A stretch of DNA of 64,000 bases from Mesorhabditis belari (taxonomy: Eukaryota > Nematoda > Chromadorea > Rhabditida > Rhabditidae). Position numbers and translations under genes: made by a program. Below are positions 18,509 through 30,328 of the stretch, in pieces. The notes beneath the pieces are model-generated. The model saw only the letters and a program-made list of their open reading frames with translations. It had not been told where the DNA came from and did no database searches. Position 1 is the stretch's first letter, and each line of letters starts with the position of its first letter. The stretch covers positions 62,001 to 126,000 of the forward strand of contig CAUEEP010000700.1 in the NCBI GenBank assembly GCA_958450365.1, written 5' to 3'.

Positions 18509-21500
18509 TAAGTTTATTTCAGTGCATGATGGGCATGGTACAAAACCCCAGCCGGTCTATCACAACGGATTAAAATACAGGAAATGTATGAACCCACATT
18601 TAAGGAAACATAGGGTATATGCAAACACAGAAAGGGTTGAATTAGGAATAGTAGATGGGCCTAGTGAATTAGGAAACCATGAGAAGAGGTATGCACAGAT
18701 AGAAATGTTGAGTAGAATATAGAACATTAGAGCACAAAGCAATAAATGTTATGAACCTATAGGAAAACACAAGACTAAATGAAAGTCAGAACGAAAGTTA
18801 GATATGAGAGATATGTGAGACGCATTATCACAGATATTTGATCGCAAGATAGGGATGATTTTGGCTAGGAGGAGACAAAAGAGAAAGACAACAAGAAAGC
18901 AAGAAAGAAAAGAAGACTAAGAACTCAAGGGTCGTATTGGCGGGCTCCAGTGATGTGTTCGACGTAGATGTCCCGGCTCCATTTCACGGCATCCGACACC
19001 ATCAGCTTCTTCATGAGACGTGCGTAGCGGAAGGAGACACCAAGCTTCTTGAGGAGTTCGTCGTTGGCGAGATCCCATCCACCGAGCGGGCCGACCACGA
19101 AAGCGTCGAGGATCACCGAGTAGCCGAGAGCTTCGAAGTGCTGGGCGATCGTTTGGTACTTGCGTTGTTTTTCTTGGCGGGCAGCTTGGAAGGCTTCGGG
19201 TCGGTTCTCGAATGGCATGGTGACGTCGATGAGTTGCACCGTCTTGAGGGTTGGGTCGATGATCAAGATGTCGGGCCGGAATTTCGCATCGAAGTTGGGC
19301 ACGCCTTGGTTGAGTCGGATTTCGCTTGTGACTGGCGGCTTGAGGGCTTTGACGAGACGGTCGACGATGGCATTGTGTCGGCGGGTGATTGCAACCATGT
19401 GCGGGTTGCAGTGGCACAGCACATGGGGCAGAGTTTCGTTTGGATGAGCACATCGTCGGCACCGTCTGTCGCCTGGACCGAAGCGTCGAGTCCCGTTGAG
19501 AGGCACGCAGTCGAGTCGGGCACGGTGAATGAAGCGCCAGTCAGCGAAGCGGGTGAAGGAGCCGTCACGCATGAAGTGGTTGGAAGAAGTGGAGAGCGTG
19601 GTGACGGTGTAGACCTTCCCTTGATCCGGCTTTGCGAGAAGTTGGCGGAGATGGTAGTTGCGGATGGCACTTCGGAGAGTCGTTTCGACGGTTCATGGTG
19701 GGATGTTGGAGCCGTTCAGTTGGAGCGTGAGTTGGTCGACGAGCCACACCCATTGCACAGCCATGAACTTGTGGAGGCTACGGGTAGCCACTCGGAGACG
19801 AGACCACATCGAAGAGAGGTCGGAAGAAGCTCGGGCAAAGTCGCCATCGAGTCGGCCATTGAGGTAGTCGGCAAGTTCTTCGTTGGAGGCGGCACGACGG
19901 AGCTTCTTCTTGACCACGTCTCGGAGCTGTGGATAGGCGATGGGCTGCATGTTGGCCGTGGAGAGCAGGCAGAGGGCGTGGACGAGTTGGAACACATCAG
20001 CGAGCGGGTTCATTTGAAGGAAGCCGAGTCCACCCATCTGGTTGGAGAGGTAGACCACTTCCGGGCTGCCACGTGACGGGAGATTGAGCCACTTCTTGCC
20101 GAGAGCCTTCAGCTTGTTGTCGAATTCGGTCAGAGGCTCCTTTGGGACGACACCGTTCTTCAGATGGAAGGAGAGGCATGGGAGTACGAACGTGTTGACC
20201 GCATCAGCTTTCTGCCACGGTGCAAGAAGAGATTTGTCGATTGACTCGACGTGGTTTGTCATCTTCTGCAAGGCAGCTTCGGCTGATGGGGCGCGGTGGT
20301 AGCCGGTGGGCACTCCGAGGTGTTCGTAGGTGTCGTCTTCTTTGAGCATGACCATTGGCTTGGCTTGGATGTTGAATGGCACTGGAAGGGCGGTGTGCTG
20401 GCGACCATCGATGACGAGTGAAGCACACTTCTTGGCGTTGAAGGCGAGTCCAGACCAGGAGGCGACGGTGGTGACCATATCGAGCATGTCGTGGAGGCGA
20501 ACCGAGCTCTTGGCGACGAGGGCGATGTCATCGGCGTAGGCGAGTACGTCGATGTGTTGTCCGTTGAGTTGGTACCCATACTGTTGGTCGTGTAGGGCAC
20601 GGAGCATCGGTTCGAGGGCCAGGTTGAAGACAATGGGGCTGAGTGGGCACCCTTGTTTCACCCCGGCTTGGATTCGGATGGCATCGGTTGGTCCGTCGGA
20701 GCTCCTGATCGTGGTGGAGGCGTTGGAGTAGAGTCGCTTCACCGTCTCGATGGAGTTGTCGTGGAGGCCAGCAAACTTCAGTGACTCGAAGAGCATCTCG
20801 TGTGGGACGGAGCCGAAGGCATTGGTGAGGTCCAGCCACGAGATGGCTACGGTTTGGCGAGTCCTTCGGGCGTCATTGATCACCGTCTGGAGTGTGAAGT
20901 TGTGCTCGGCGCATCCGTCGACCGCCATGAAGCCTTTCTGCGACGATGAGACACGTTGGTGGCGGGCTGCCCAGGATCCAAGACGGGCGGAGAGGCATGA
21001 GGCGTAGGTCTTGGCAATCGTGTTAGAGAGGGTGATGGGCCTCCAGTTGCCAACGTCCGTCTTGTCTCCCTTCTTGTGAATCAGGATCGTCGAGGACTCG
21101 TTCCAGGTGGTCGGTACACATCGAAGTCGGTGGATCGTGTTGAAGAGTGTGGAGAGGATGTGAGCACCGATGTCGAACTTCTTCCAGGACACGTAGCGAA
21201 TGCCATCTGGGCCGGGAGCCGTGTTGGAGCAGCGGACGAGGCGTTTCCACACTTCTTCGGGGGTGAAGTCGGTGGAGAACGGGTCGGCCTCGTCGGCTGG
21301 GATTGGCTTGACTTGTGGCGGCACCAGGGCTGGCATTGGTCCTACGAGTGGAGGTGATGGGCCGAAGACTTGCGTGAAGTGTTGATGTAGAGTTGTTTTG
21401 TCGATGGCGCAAAACGGTGAATCAGCGTCGACCACTTCCCGAAAGGCGCGTGGACGAGAAGATCGATAGAGCTTCTGTATCCTCGCGGCGTCTTTTGGGT

Positions 21501-22660
21501 CGTAGGTTGGTCTCGGAGGCGGCTTTCGGCGGTTGGGTTGGCCTTGAGCACGCGGAGGTGGTCGAGAGGGGGCTTTTTCACCGTCTGCTTGGCAGGTCTT
21601 CTTCTTCACTTCACGGGTCAGGTCGGCGAGTGTGGCGTCGAGTTCGACTTCGGTGGTGACGGCTTCGATGCGGCGGCACCATTCGGCTTGGTGTTGGGCA
21701 CGTCTGTGCAGTTGTGGCGGTGGCGTAGAAGCGTGTGGATGTGGAGGACCAGGAAGCGGCGAAGAGGCGTTCGTCAGCATCGGTGTTGGCGGCACGGGCA
21801 AGACAGGCTCAGACACAGACTCACGTGGTGGCACGATTGGCACCTGCACACGTGGTGGCACGATTGGCGCCTGCGCTGGCTGAGCTGTCTGCACTGGCAC
21901 GAGAGCTGCTGACATGGCGCACGTCTTCTGATGGCGGTGGCATTCCTTGGCGGTCGGGAAGAGGCGACGACATCCACGGCAGCGGAAGGTGATCCGCTTT
22001 CCGTGGACGTCGCGCAGGTGTCGAGTGAGTCCTCCTTGCATCACATACGGCTTCTTGTTGCAGAGTGCACATTGGTACGTGGCGTCGAGATGTGGCAGGT
22101 CCAGTGGGTATTTGTTGTCGTCGGTGTCGTCATCGTCGTTGGTGAGCGTTCCCGGATGTCCTGTTCCTGGCGGCGGCGGCGAGAGCGGCGGCAACACATG
22201 CGGCGCCGGTGGCGGCTGCGCGGACCCAGGGGGAGCTCGGGTGGCTCGCGGACGACGAGAGGGCGGCACTTCGGATTCATCTTCGGGGCTGTAGTCGTTG
22301 GTGGGCTGGGTTCTTCTTCTTCTTGATGAGTTGGAGCGAGGCGTGGAGTCGTCTTCTTCTTGGTTTGTCTTACGCGCTGCGCTGGGGTCGGCTCGGCCTA
22401 TTTCTTTTGGCGGGGTGGGCGGCTTTGGTCTTTTTTCGGAATCAGGTTCCGTACTTTTTCTTTTAGCCGGTCTCCCACGCTCTTCCGCTTGGGGGCTTTG
22501 CCTTCCCGGGTTGGGGGGTCTTTCTTTTACTCTTTCTTCATTGGATCGCATATCCTCAGGTGTTCGGTCCCCCACAGTTGCGTGGGGGACCGAGATCACG
22601 CTAAAACCAAAATTCATCCAAAGGCTTCGATCAACGTTCTTTCTCTGCTCAAATCAACGT
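18509..22660 (-). mobile_element. Full-length family B1 retrotransposon with one nonsense codon
   Basis: 4152 bp, the same length as the copy before it, with U2 blocks at 18488-18508 and 22661-22681. Both ends are intact. Only one point change breaks the ORF, so inactivation looks recent. Confidence 0.9.
18925..22617 (-). pseudogene. Family B1 protein, 1230 codons with a single TGA
   Basis: From MNFGFSVISVPHATVGDRT at 22617 to GARQYDP at 18925 the frame is continuous except for TGA at 19693-19695, where other copies have CGA (arginine, in NIPPRTVETT). Domain order is leader, two zinc fingers, RT with YADDIALV, CCHC and restriction-like endonuclease. The stop lies between RT and the CCHC/endonuclease part, so an RT-only product of 974 aa remains possible. 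Confidence 0.9.
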
Positions 22661-22681
22661 ATTAAGCCGATAAGAACAGAT

Positions 22682-24723
22682 TAAGTTTATTCAGCGAATA
22701 TTTGGCATGGTATAAACCCCAGCCCGGTTCATCACAACGGATCAAAACACAGAGAATATAGGAACCCACATTTAAAGAAAAACATAGGGTGTATGCAAAC
22801 ACATGAAAGGGTTAAAGGATGAATGGTAGATGGGCCTGGTGAAATAGGAAACCATGAGAAGTAATATTCACAGATAGAATAGTTAAGTGAAGTATAAACA
22901 TTAAAGCACTAGGCAGTAAATGTTGAGAACCTATACGAATACACAAGACTAAATCACAGTTAAGGTGAAAGTTAGGTAAATTTCAATTTGAGAAGAAAGA
23001 CTAGGAGAGACTAGGAGAAATAGGAAGAAGAAAGATCAATTATCACCATTGGGGACCTCGTATTGCTTGCTGCCGGTGATGTGCTCCACGTAGATGTCAC
23101 GGGACCATCGGATTGCATCGGTCACCATCAGTCGTCTCATCAGTTGGCCATATTTTGCGGAGATGCCGAGTTTGCGAAGGACCATGTCGTTGCACACATC
23201 CCAACCACCGAGAGGGCCAACAATGAAGGCGTCGAGAGAAACTTCGTAGTTGAGGGTGCGAAAGTGGTCGACGATTGGCTGGTATTTGCGGCTCTTCTCG
23301 GCTCTTGCGGCTGGGAAGGCGTCGGGTCCATTCTCAAAGGGCATTGTCACGTCCACGATGAGCACGGTCTTGTTTGAGTGGTCGATGGCGGTGATGTCTG
23401 GTCGGAACTTCGCCGCAACGCCGGGCACACGCTGGTCGAGTAGGAGAGTTGTGGTGGGTGGCGGTTTGAAGGCCTTGACGAGACGATTCACGATAGCATT
23501 GTGGCGATGACGGACGGCGACCTGCATTGGCTTGCAGTGGCACAAAACGTGGGGCGGAGTCTCCAGACCTTGGGCACATCGACGGCAGTTCTTGTTGCGA
23601 TTGCCGAACCTCTGGGTGGCGTTTAATGGGACGCAGTCCAATCGAGCACGATGGATGAACCTCCAGTCAGCGAAGCGGGTGAAGTTGCCAGAGTGAAGGA
23701 AGTGGTTGGAGGCTTCGTTGGCGGAGGTGACTCGATAGACTTTCCCTTGGTCCGGCTTGGCGAGGAGCGTCTTCTTGTGGTAGTCGCGGATGGCCCATCG
23801 GAGACACTTCTCGACACTTCGTGGTGGGATGGTAGAGGCATTGAGTTGGAGCACGAGTTGGTCGACGTTCCACATCCATTTCACGTCCATGAACTTGTGA
23901 AGGCGGCTGGTTGCGGCTCGAAGGCGTGACCACATCGTGGAGAGGTCAGAAGATCCTTGGGCAAAGTCTCCATCGAGTCGGCCATTGAGGTAGTCGGCAA
24001 GTTCTTCGTTGGAGGCGGCACGACGGAGTCGTGGTTGGAATGAAGTGGTTGGAAGAAGTGGAGAGCGTGGTGACGGTGTAGACCTTCCCTTGATCCGGCT
24101 TTGCGAGAAGTTGGCGGAGATGGTAGTCGCGGATGGCACTTCGGAGAGTCGTTTCGACGGTTCGTGGTGGGATGTTGGAGCCGTTCAGTTGGAGCGTGAG
24201 TTGGTCGACGAGGTCGACGTCGGAGAGATGACTCGGCAGCTCTTGGTGGAAGAGTTTGACCGTTGAGCTGGAGGATGAGAGCGTCGACGAGCCATTCCCA
24301 CTTGACGTCCATGAACTTGTGGAGGCTACGGGTAGCCACTCGGAGACGAGACCACATCGTGGAGAGGTCGGAGGACACTTGGGCGAAGTCACCGTCGAGG
24401 CGGCCATTGAGGTATTGGGCGAGTTCGGCATCGGCGGGAGCACGTCTGAGCTTCTTTTTGACCACATCGCGGAGCTGGGCATAGGCAATTGGCTTCATGT
24501 CGGTGGTGGAGAGAAGGCGGTGGGCGTGGACCAGCTGGGAGACATCGGAGAGCGGGTTCAATGGTATGAAGCCGAGTCCACCCATCTGGTTGGAAAGGTA
24601 GAGCACTTCAGGTGAGCCACGCGATGGAAGGTTGAGCCACTTCTTGCCGATAGCCTTCAGCCTGTTGTCGAATTCGGTCAGGGGCTGCTTCGGGACGACA
24701 CCGTTCTTGATGTGGAAGGCGAT
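22682..24723 (-). mobile_element. Family B2 retrotransposon 3' part, scrambled and cut by recombination with the U2 flank
   Basis: The 3' end and UTR are B2 type, joined to the U2 block 22661-22681. The 5' half of the element is absent: at about 24724 the RT sequence (FHIKNGVVPK region) runs directly into the native U2 5' flank across the shared bases GCGAT. An internal block of about 24020-24215 is B1 sequence inserted among B2 sequence. Confidence 0.85.
23036..24723 (-). pseudogene. B2/B1 mosaic thumb, CCHC and endonuclease coding region
   Basis: The frame from 24139 to 23036 includes a B2 C-terminus with CRRCAQGLETPPHVLCHC, RPDITAID and IVDVTMPFENG. Before it lie B1-derived pieces such as KPDQGKVYTVTTLSTSS in a different order from any complete element, and further up FHIKNGVVPKQPLTEFDN in another frame. 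The RT catalytic region is gone. The endonuclease core residues are kept. Confidence 0.8.
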
Positions 24724-25501
24724 GCGATACAGAACGAGAGAAAGGGAGCGGTATCTATTGGGCAGGGATCCCAGAAAGAGGCCGAGTCGCGACGCGCACA
24801 AAGAACGCGCGTGGTCGAGTGTTTTTTTCGTCAATTTCACCAATTTGATGGTTGTCATTCCCTTTCGATACCGCAAGAATGTGTGATTTGATGGTTGTAC
24901 GGAGATTGGCTTTTATTTTGACTATCAGGCAACATCAACGTCAATTTTGTAGCGTCACATCCCTTGTTTCCCATAATTACAAATCGCTGTGTTTCGTCTT
25001 CTGATAAATTATTCAAACGAAAAGTAACAGCACTTCCTTTAAAGAACATCCTTTAAATTCACTGCATTGTTTGAAAGTTCGTAATCAATGTATTTCGATG
25101 ATTCTTGTTGGAGTTTTCGCATTTGATGAATTTCAATTTTGATCAATTTCGACTCAATTTCACCACTACAACAAGACCTATTTTTCAAAATTTTTTCCAC
25201 CATATAGTGGAAGAGTTTCGCACCCACTGATTCACTGAAAGTGAATCAGTGGCCCTCGCGCCGAAAAAACGCTCATTTTTTTGGGTAACAATGTACGTAC
25301 GGTATAAAAATGTAGGTACGGTATAATGGCTATTAATGGCTACTATACGGTAGTTTGAAGGGGAAGAAAAACCCCTGCGCTTCGTCGCCACTCATTGATT
25401 ACCGTAAATGATTAAAAATGAATCGAACGAACCGACTTGATGACAAAATGAAACGAACAGCACGAAAGCCTTTCCACTTCACTCTCAACTTTCGCATTCC
25501 C
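24724..25501. other. U2 5' flank and spacer (unit 2), U2 head lost
   Basis: Nearly identical to 817-1589, including the hairpin at 25224-25252. The U2 gene it should serve has been replaced by retrotransposon RT sequence, so any promoter here would drive antisense-free transcription of the minus-strand element remnant. No further gene is seen. Confidence 0.7.
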
Positions 25502-25601
25502 TTTGTGCATCCCCTTGACGGGGATGCGTTCCAAAATTTTATCAAGACACTTTGACAAGGTCTTGGGGTTAATGCTAACCTCAAACTTGGGTAATTAAAC
25601 C
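25502..25601 (-). ncRNA. SL1 spliced-leader RNA gene, copy 2
   Basis: The leader occupies 25580-25601 with donor GT after GAG. The Sm site and the 3' stem-loop (25507-25527) are complete. One base differs from copy 1: TTTTACAAGG is TTTGACAAGG on the plus strand (near 25554), in the second stem region. It probably works. Confidence 0.93.
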
Positions 25602-25728
25602 GAAGTGGGAGATCTCTGTCGCGCTATGTGTAGAGGTCGTAGGCCAGTAGCCGCTTTTTCCTACGAGACACACAAAAGGTGCACACAGTCGCGTCGTCTC
25701 GCGTCTCTTCGGTGATAAAGGATAGCTT

Positions 25729-25759
<31 letters not shown>

Positions 25760-25826
25760 CCTTTCTTTCCTTTCTTTCGTTTCTTTCCTTTCAACTATTT
25801 CAACCGTCTTTCACCGCCCAGCACTC

Positions 25827-25945
25827 GCTTACGACCATACCACGTTGAAAACACGGCATCCCGTCCGATCTGCCAAGTTAAGCAACGTTGGGCTCGGTTA
25901 GTACTTGGATCGGAGACGGCTTGGGAATCCCGAGTGTCGTAAGCT
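25827..25945 (+). rRNA. 5S ribosomal RNA gene, copy 2
   Basis: Same 119-bp sequence as copy 1, with the internal control region and a following T5 terminator. Spacing to SL1 (225 bp) equals that in unit 1. Confidence 0.97.
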
Positions 25946-26066
25946 TTTTGCTTTTCGCCGGTAGAGTAAAGATGATGGTTTGCTTGTAGGTTTCGATAAA
26001 ATAAAGGAAGACTGTCGCTTTGCGCTTTGTTTTTCGTTCTTTATTTTGTTCCCCCATCACTGGGGG

Positions 26067-26215
26067 TGTGCGCCGATCCCGCCAGTAAGTGCAATAGCGG
26101 CCCGACGCTGTACGGCGAGAAGCAAGCTTCTACAAACCGTACCCGTTCCAAAAATTGATTAATCTCGATGAGTTCAATAGAACTCGTACCGGAGATTAAG
26201 CCGATAAGAACAGAT
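26067..26215 (-). pseudogene. U2 snRNA 3' part (nt 37-185), cut off by an element
   Basis: The 3' stem-loops, Sm site (AATTTTTGG) and nt 37-57 block are present. One base differs from other copies in the 3' stem (GCGGCCCG for GCGGGCCG near 26099). At 26216 the 3' end of the B2 element replaces U2 nt 1-36. Confidence 0.88.
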
Positions 26216-29200
26216 TTAGCTTTATTCAGAGAATATTTGGCATGGTATAAAAACCCCAGCCCGGTTTATCACAATGGCTCAAAACACAGAGAATATAAGA
26301 ACCCACATTTAAAGAAAAACATAGGGTATATGCAAACACAGGAAAAGGTTAAAGGAGGAATGGTAGATGGGCCTAGTGAAATAGGGAACCATGAGAAGTA
26401 ATATTCACAGCTAGAATAGTTAAGTAGAGTATAAAACATTAAAGCACTAAGCAGTAAATGTTGAAAACCTATACGAATACACAAGACTAAATCACATTTA
26501 AGGTGAAAGTTAGTTAAATTTCAATTTGAGAAGAAAGACTAGGGGAGACTAGAAGAAATAAGAAGAAGAAAATCAATTATCACAATTGGGGACCTGGTAT
26601 TGCTTGCTGCCGGTGATGTGCTCCACGTAGATGTCGCGGGACCATCGGATTGCATCGGTCACCATCAGGCGTCTCATCAGTTGGCCATATTTTGCGGAGA
26701 TGCCGAGTTTGCGTAGGACCATGTCGTTGCACACATCCCAACCACCGAGAGGGCCAACAATGAAGGCGTCGAGGGAGACTTCGTAGTCGAGGGCGCGGAA
26801 GTGGTCGACGATTGGCTGGTATTTGCGGCTCTTCTCGGCTCTTGCGGCTGGGAAGGCGTCGGGTCCATTCTCAAAGGGCATTGTCACGTCCACGATGAGC
26901 ACGGTCTTGTTTGAGTGGTCGATGGCGGTGATGTCTGGTCGGAACTTCGCCGCAACGCCGGGCACACGCTGGTCGAGTAGGAGAGTTGTGGTGGGTGGCG
27001 GTTTGAAGGCCTTGACGAGACGATTCACGATAGCATTGTGGCGATGACGGACGGCGACCTGCATTGGCTTGCAGTGGCACAAAACGTGGGGCAGAGTCTC
27101 CAGACCGTGGGCACATCGACGGCAGTTCTTGTTGCGATTGCCGAACCTCTGGGTGGCGTTTAGGGGGACGCAGTCCAATCGAGCACGATGGATGAACCTC
27201 CAGTCAGCGAAGCGGGTGAAGTTGCCAGAGTGAAGGAAGTGGTTGGAGGCTTCGTTGGCGGAGGTGACTCGATAGACTTTCCCTTGGTCCGGCTTGGCGA
27301 GGAGCGTCTTCTTGTGGTAGTCGCGGATGGCCCATCGGAGACACTTCTCGACACTTCGTGGTGGGATGGTAGAGCCATTGAGTTGGAGCACGAGTTGGTC
27401 GACGTTCCACATCCATTTTACGTCCATGAACTTGTGAAGGCGGCTGGTTGCGGCTCGAAGGCGTGACCACATCGTGCGGATGTCAGAAGATCCTTGGGCA
27501 AAGTCTCCATCGAGTCGGCCATTCAGGTAGTCGGCAAGCTCACCATCGTCTGCAGCACGGCGGAGTTTCTTCTTGGCCACATCACGAAGCTGGGCGTAGG
27601 CGATTGGTTGCATGTCGGCGGTGTGGAGCAGGCAGTGGGCGTGAACGACTTGGAAGACATCGGCGAGCGTGCTCATCGGTTGGAAGCCAAGTCCCCCATT
27701 TGGTTGGGGAGGTAGACGAGTTCCGGACTGCCACGTGATGGGAGGTTGAGCCACTTCTTGCCGATAGCCTTCAGCTTGTTGTCGAACTCGGTCAGGCGCT
27801 GCTTCGGGACGACACCGTTCTTGAGGTGGAAGGAGATGCACGGGAGAACGAATGTGTTGACGGCATCCGCTTTTTGCCACGGCGCGAGAAGAGATTTGTC
27901 GATGGCTTCGACGTGGGTAGTCATCTTCTGCAGGGCAAGTACGGCGGATGGGGCAGTGTGGTATCCCGTGGGCACTCCGAGGTGTTCGTAGGTGTCGTCT
28001 TCTTTCAGCGTGACCATCGGCTTGTCTTGGATGTGGAGTTGAGTCGGTAGGGCGGTGTGTTGGCGACCATCGAGCACGAGTGATGCGCATTTCTTGGCGT
28101 TGAAGTGAAGTCCTGACCAGTCTGCGACCGTTGAAACGACGTCGAGCATTGACGAGAGGCTGGTGGTGTCTTGGGCGACGAGAGCGATGTCATCAGCGTA
28201 GGCCAGGACGTCGACATGTTGACCATTCATCGGGTAGCCGAGGTGGAGTTGTTGGAGGGCACGCAGCATCGGCTCGAGGGCGAGGTTGAATACGATCGGA
28301 CTCAGTGGGCATCCTTGCTTCACACCGGACTTGATTCGGATTGGATCGGTGAGGCCTTCAGTGCTTCTGACACGTGTCGAGGCGTTGGCGTAAAGGCGCT
28401 GCACCGTCTGGATGGAATTGTCGTGAAGTCCGGCGAGGTGAAGGGCGGTGAAGAGCATTTCGTGGGGCACTGATCCGAAAGCATTGGAGAGGTCGAGCCA
28501 GGCGACAGCCACCGTGCGACGAGTTCTTCTTGCATCCTTGAGGGCCGTTTGGAGGATGAAGTTGTGTTCCGAGCAGCCGTCGACAGCCATGAACCCTTTC
28601 TGCGACGAGGAGACGCGTTGGTGGTGGTTGGACCATGATCCGAGACGAGCCGCGAGGCAGGACGCGTAGATCTTGGCCATGGTGTTGGAGAGCGTGATGG
28701 GGCGCCAATTGCCGATGTCCTTCTTGTCGCCCTTCTTGTGGATGAGGATGGTTGTCGAGTCGTTCCATGAGGAGGGCACACACTCGAGTCTTTGGACGCA
28801 GTTGAGAAGGGCGGCGAGGACATGAGCACCATTGTCGTACTTCTTCCACATCGCGTAGCGGACACCGTCTGGACCGGGGGCCGTGTTTGAGCATCGCACG
28901 AGTCGTTTCCATACTTCATCAGCGGTGAACGGAGCGGCAAGCGGGTCATCATCGGCAGCGGGTTGGGTTGGCTGTGGCACGATGAGAGGCATTGGACCGA
29001 GTTGTGGTGATGGAGCGAACGTAGCTGTGAAGTGGGCGTGGAGGTCGGCTTTGGCGATGTCGCAGAACGGAGATCCGGCTTCGATGACTTCACGGAAGGC
29101 ACGGGGGCGCGATGTTCGGTACAGTTTCTGGATCCGGGCGGCGTCCTTTGCGTTGTAGGTGGTTCTTCTTGGCGGCGGCGGTGCTCGTCGGGTGGTTTGG

Positions 29201-30307
29201 GCACGAGGCGGACGAGGTGGCCGTTGATTGTCTTCAGTGGCGTTCTTCTTCTGGACGTCGATGGTGAGTTCCTGGAGGGCTTCGTTGAGGTCGACTTCGT
29301 TGGCGATGGCTTCGAGGCGGCGACACCATTCTACTTGATGTTGGGCACGTCTATGGAATTGTGGAGGCGGCGGAGAAGCGTGTGGCTGAGGAGGACTAGG
29401 AAGCGGCGAAGAGGCGGGTGGCAGCATTGGTGTTGGCGGCACGGACAAGACAGGCTCAGACACAGACTCACGTGGTGGCACGATTGGCACCTGCGCACGT
29501 GGTAGCACGATTGGCGCCTGCGCTGGCTGAGCTGTCAGTACTGGCCCGGGGGCTACTGGCACTGCGCACTTCTTCTGATGGCGATTGCATTCCTTGGCGG
29601 TCGTGAAGAGGCGACGACATCCCCGGCAGCGGAAGATGATCCGCTTTCGGTGGACGTCGCGCAGGTGTCGGGTGAGTCCTCCTTGCATCACGTACGGCTT
29701 CTTGTCGCAGAGACGGCATTGGTAGGTGGTGTCGAGATGGGGCAGGTCGAGTGGATATTGGTCATCGTCGATGTCGTTCTGATCGTTGGTGAGCGTTCCC
29801 GGTTGTCCTGTTCCTGGCGGCGGCGGCGAGAGCGGCGGCAACACATGCGGCGCCGATGGCGGCTGCGCGGACCCAGGGGGAGCTCGGTTGGCTCGGAGGC
29901 GACGAGAGGGCGACACGTCGGATTCTTGTTCTTCATCTTGGGCGGCGGGTGGTGATCTTCTTCTTCTTCTTGATGAGTTGGAGCGAGGCGTGGAGTCGTC
30001 TTCTTCTTGTGTTGTCTTACGCGCTGCGCTGGGGTCGGCTCGGCCTATTTCTTTTGGCGGGGTGGGCGGCTTTGGTCTTTTTTCGGAATCAGGTTCCGTA
30101 CTTTTTCTTTTAGCCGGTCTCCCACACTCTTCCGCTTGGGGGCCTTGCCTTCCCGGGTTGGGGGGTCTTTCTTTTACTCTTTCTTCATTGGATCGCATAT
30201 CCTCAGGTGTTCGGTCCCCCACAGGTGCGTGGGGGACCGAGATCACGCTAAAACCAAAATTCATCCAAAGGCTTCGATCAACGTTCTTTCTCTGCTCAAA
30301 TCAACGT
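26216..30307 (-). mobile_element. Full-length family B2 retrotransposon with one frameshift
   Basis: 4092 bp, with U2 blocks 26195-26215 and 30308-30328. It is the only B2 copy with both ends. Its 3' UTR differs from B1 (CAGCCCGGTTTATCAC instead of CAGCCGGTCTATCAC). A lower-side neighbour is the native U2 3' half, so this element sits directly in the unit 2 U2 gene. Confidence 0.88.
26573..30264 (-). pseudogene. Family B2 protein: two zinc fingers, RT, CCHC, endonuclease; frameshift near 27692
   Basis: The first frame (30264-27673, 863 aa) starts MNFGFSVISVPHAPVGDRT and has zinc fingers CRLCDKKPYVMQGGLTRH and CRGCRRLFTTAKECNRH, then RT with SQKGFMAVDGCSEHNF, WLDLSNAFGSVPH, GVKQGCPLSP and YADDIALV. 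A one-base loss at 27690-27697 (CCCCCATTTGG against CACCCATCTGG) moves the reading to the frame of 28090-26573: NGGLGFQPM, CRRCAHGLETLPHVLCHC, RPDITAID, IVDVTMPFENG, ending with KQYQVPNCDN. A corrected length would be about 1230 aa. Confidence 0.9.
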
Positions 30308-30328
30308 ATTAAGCCGATAAGAACAGAT

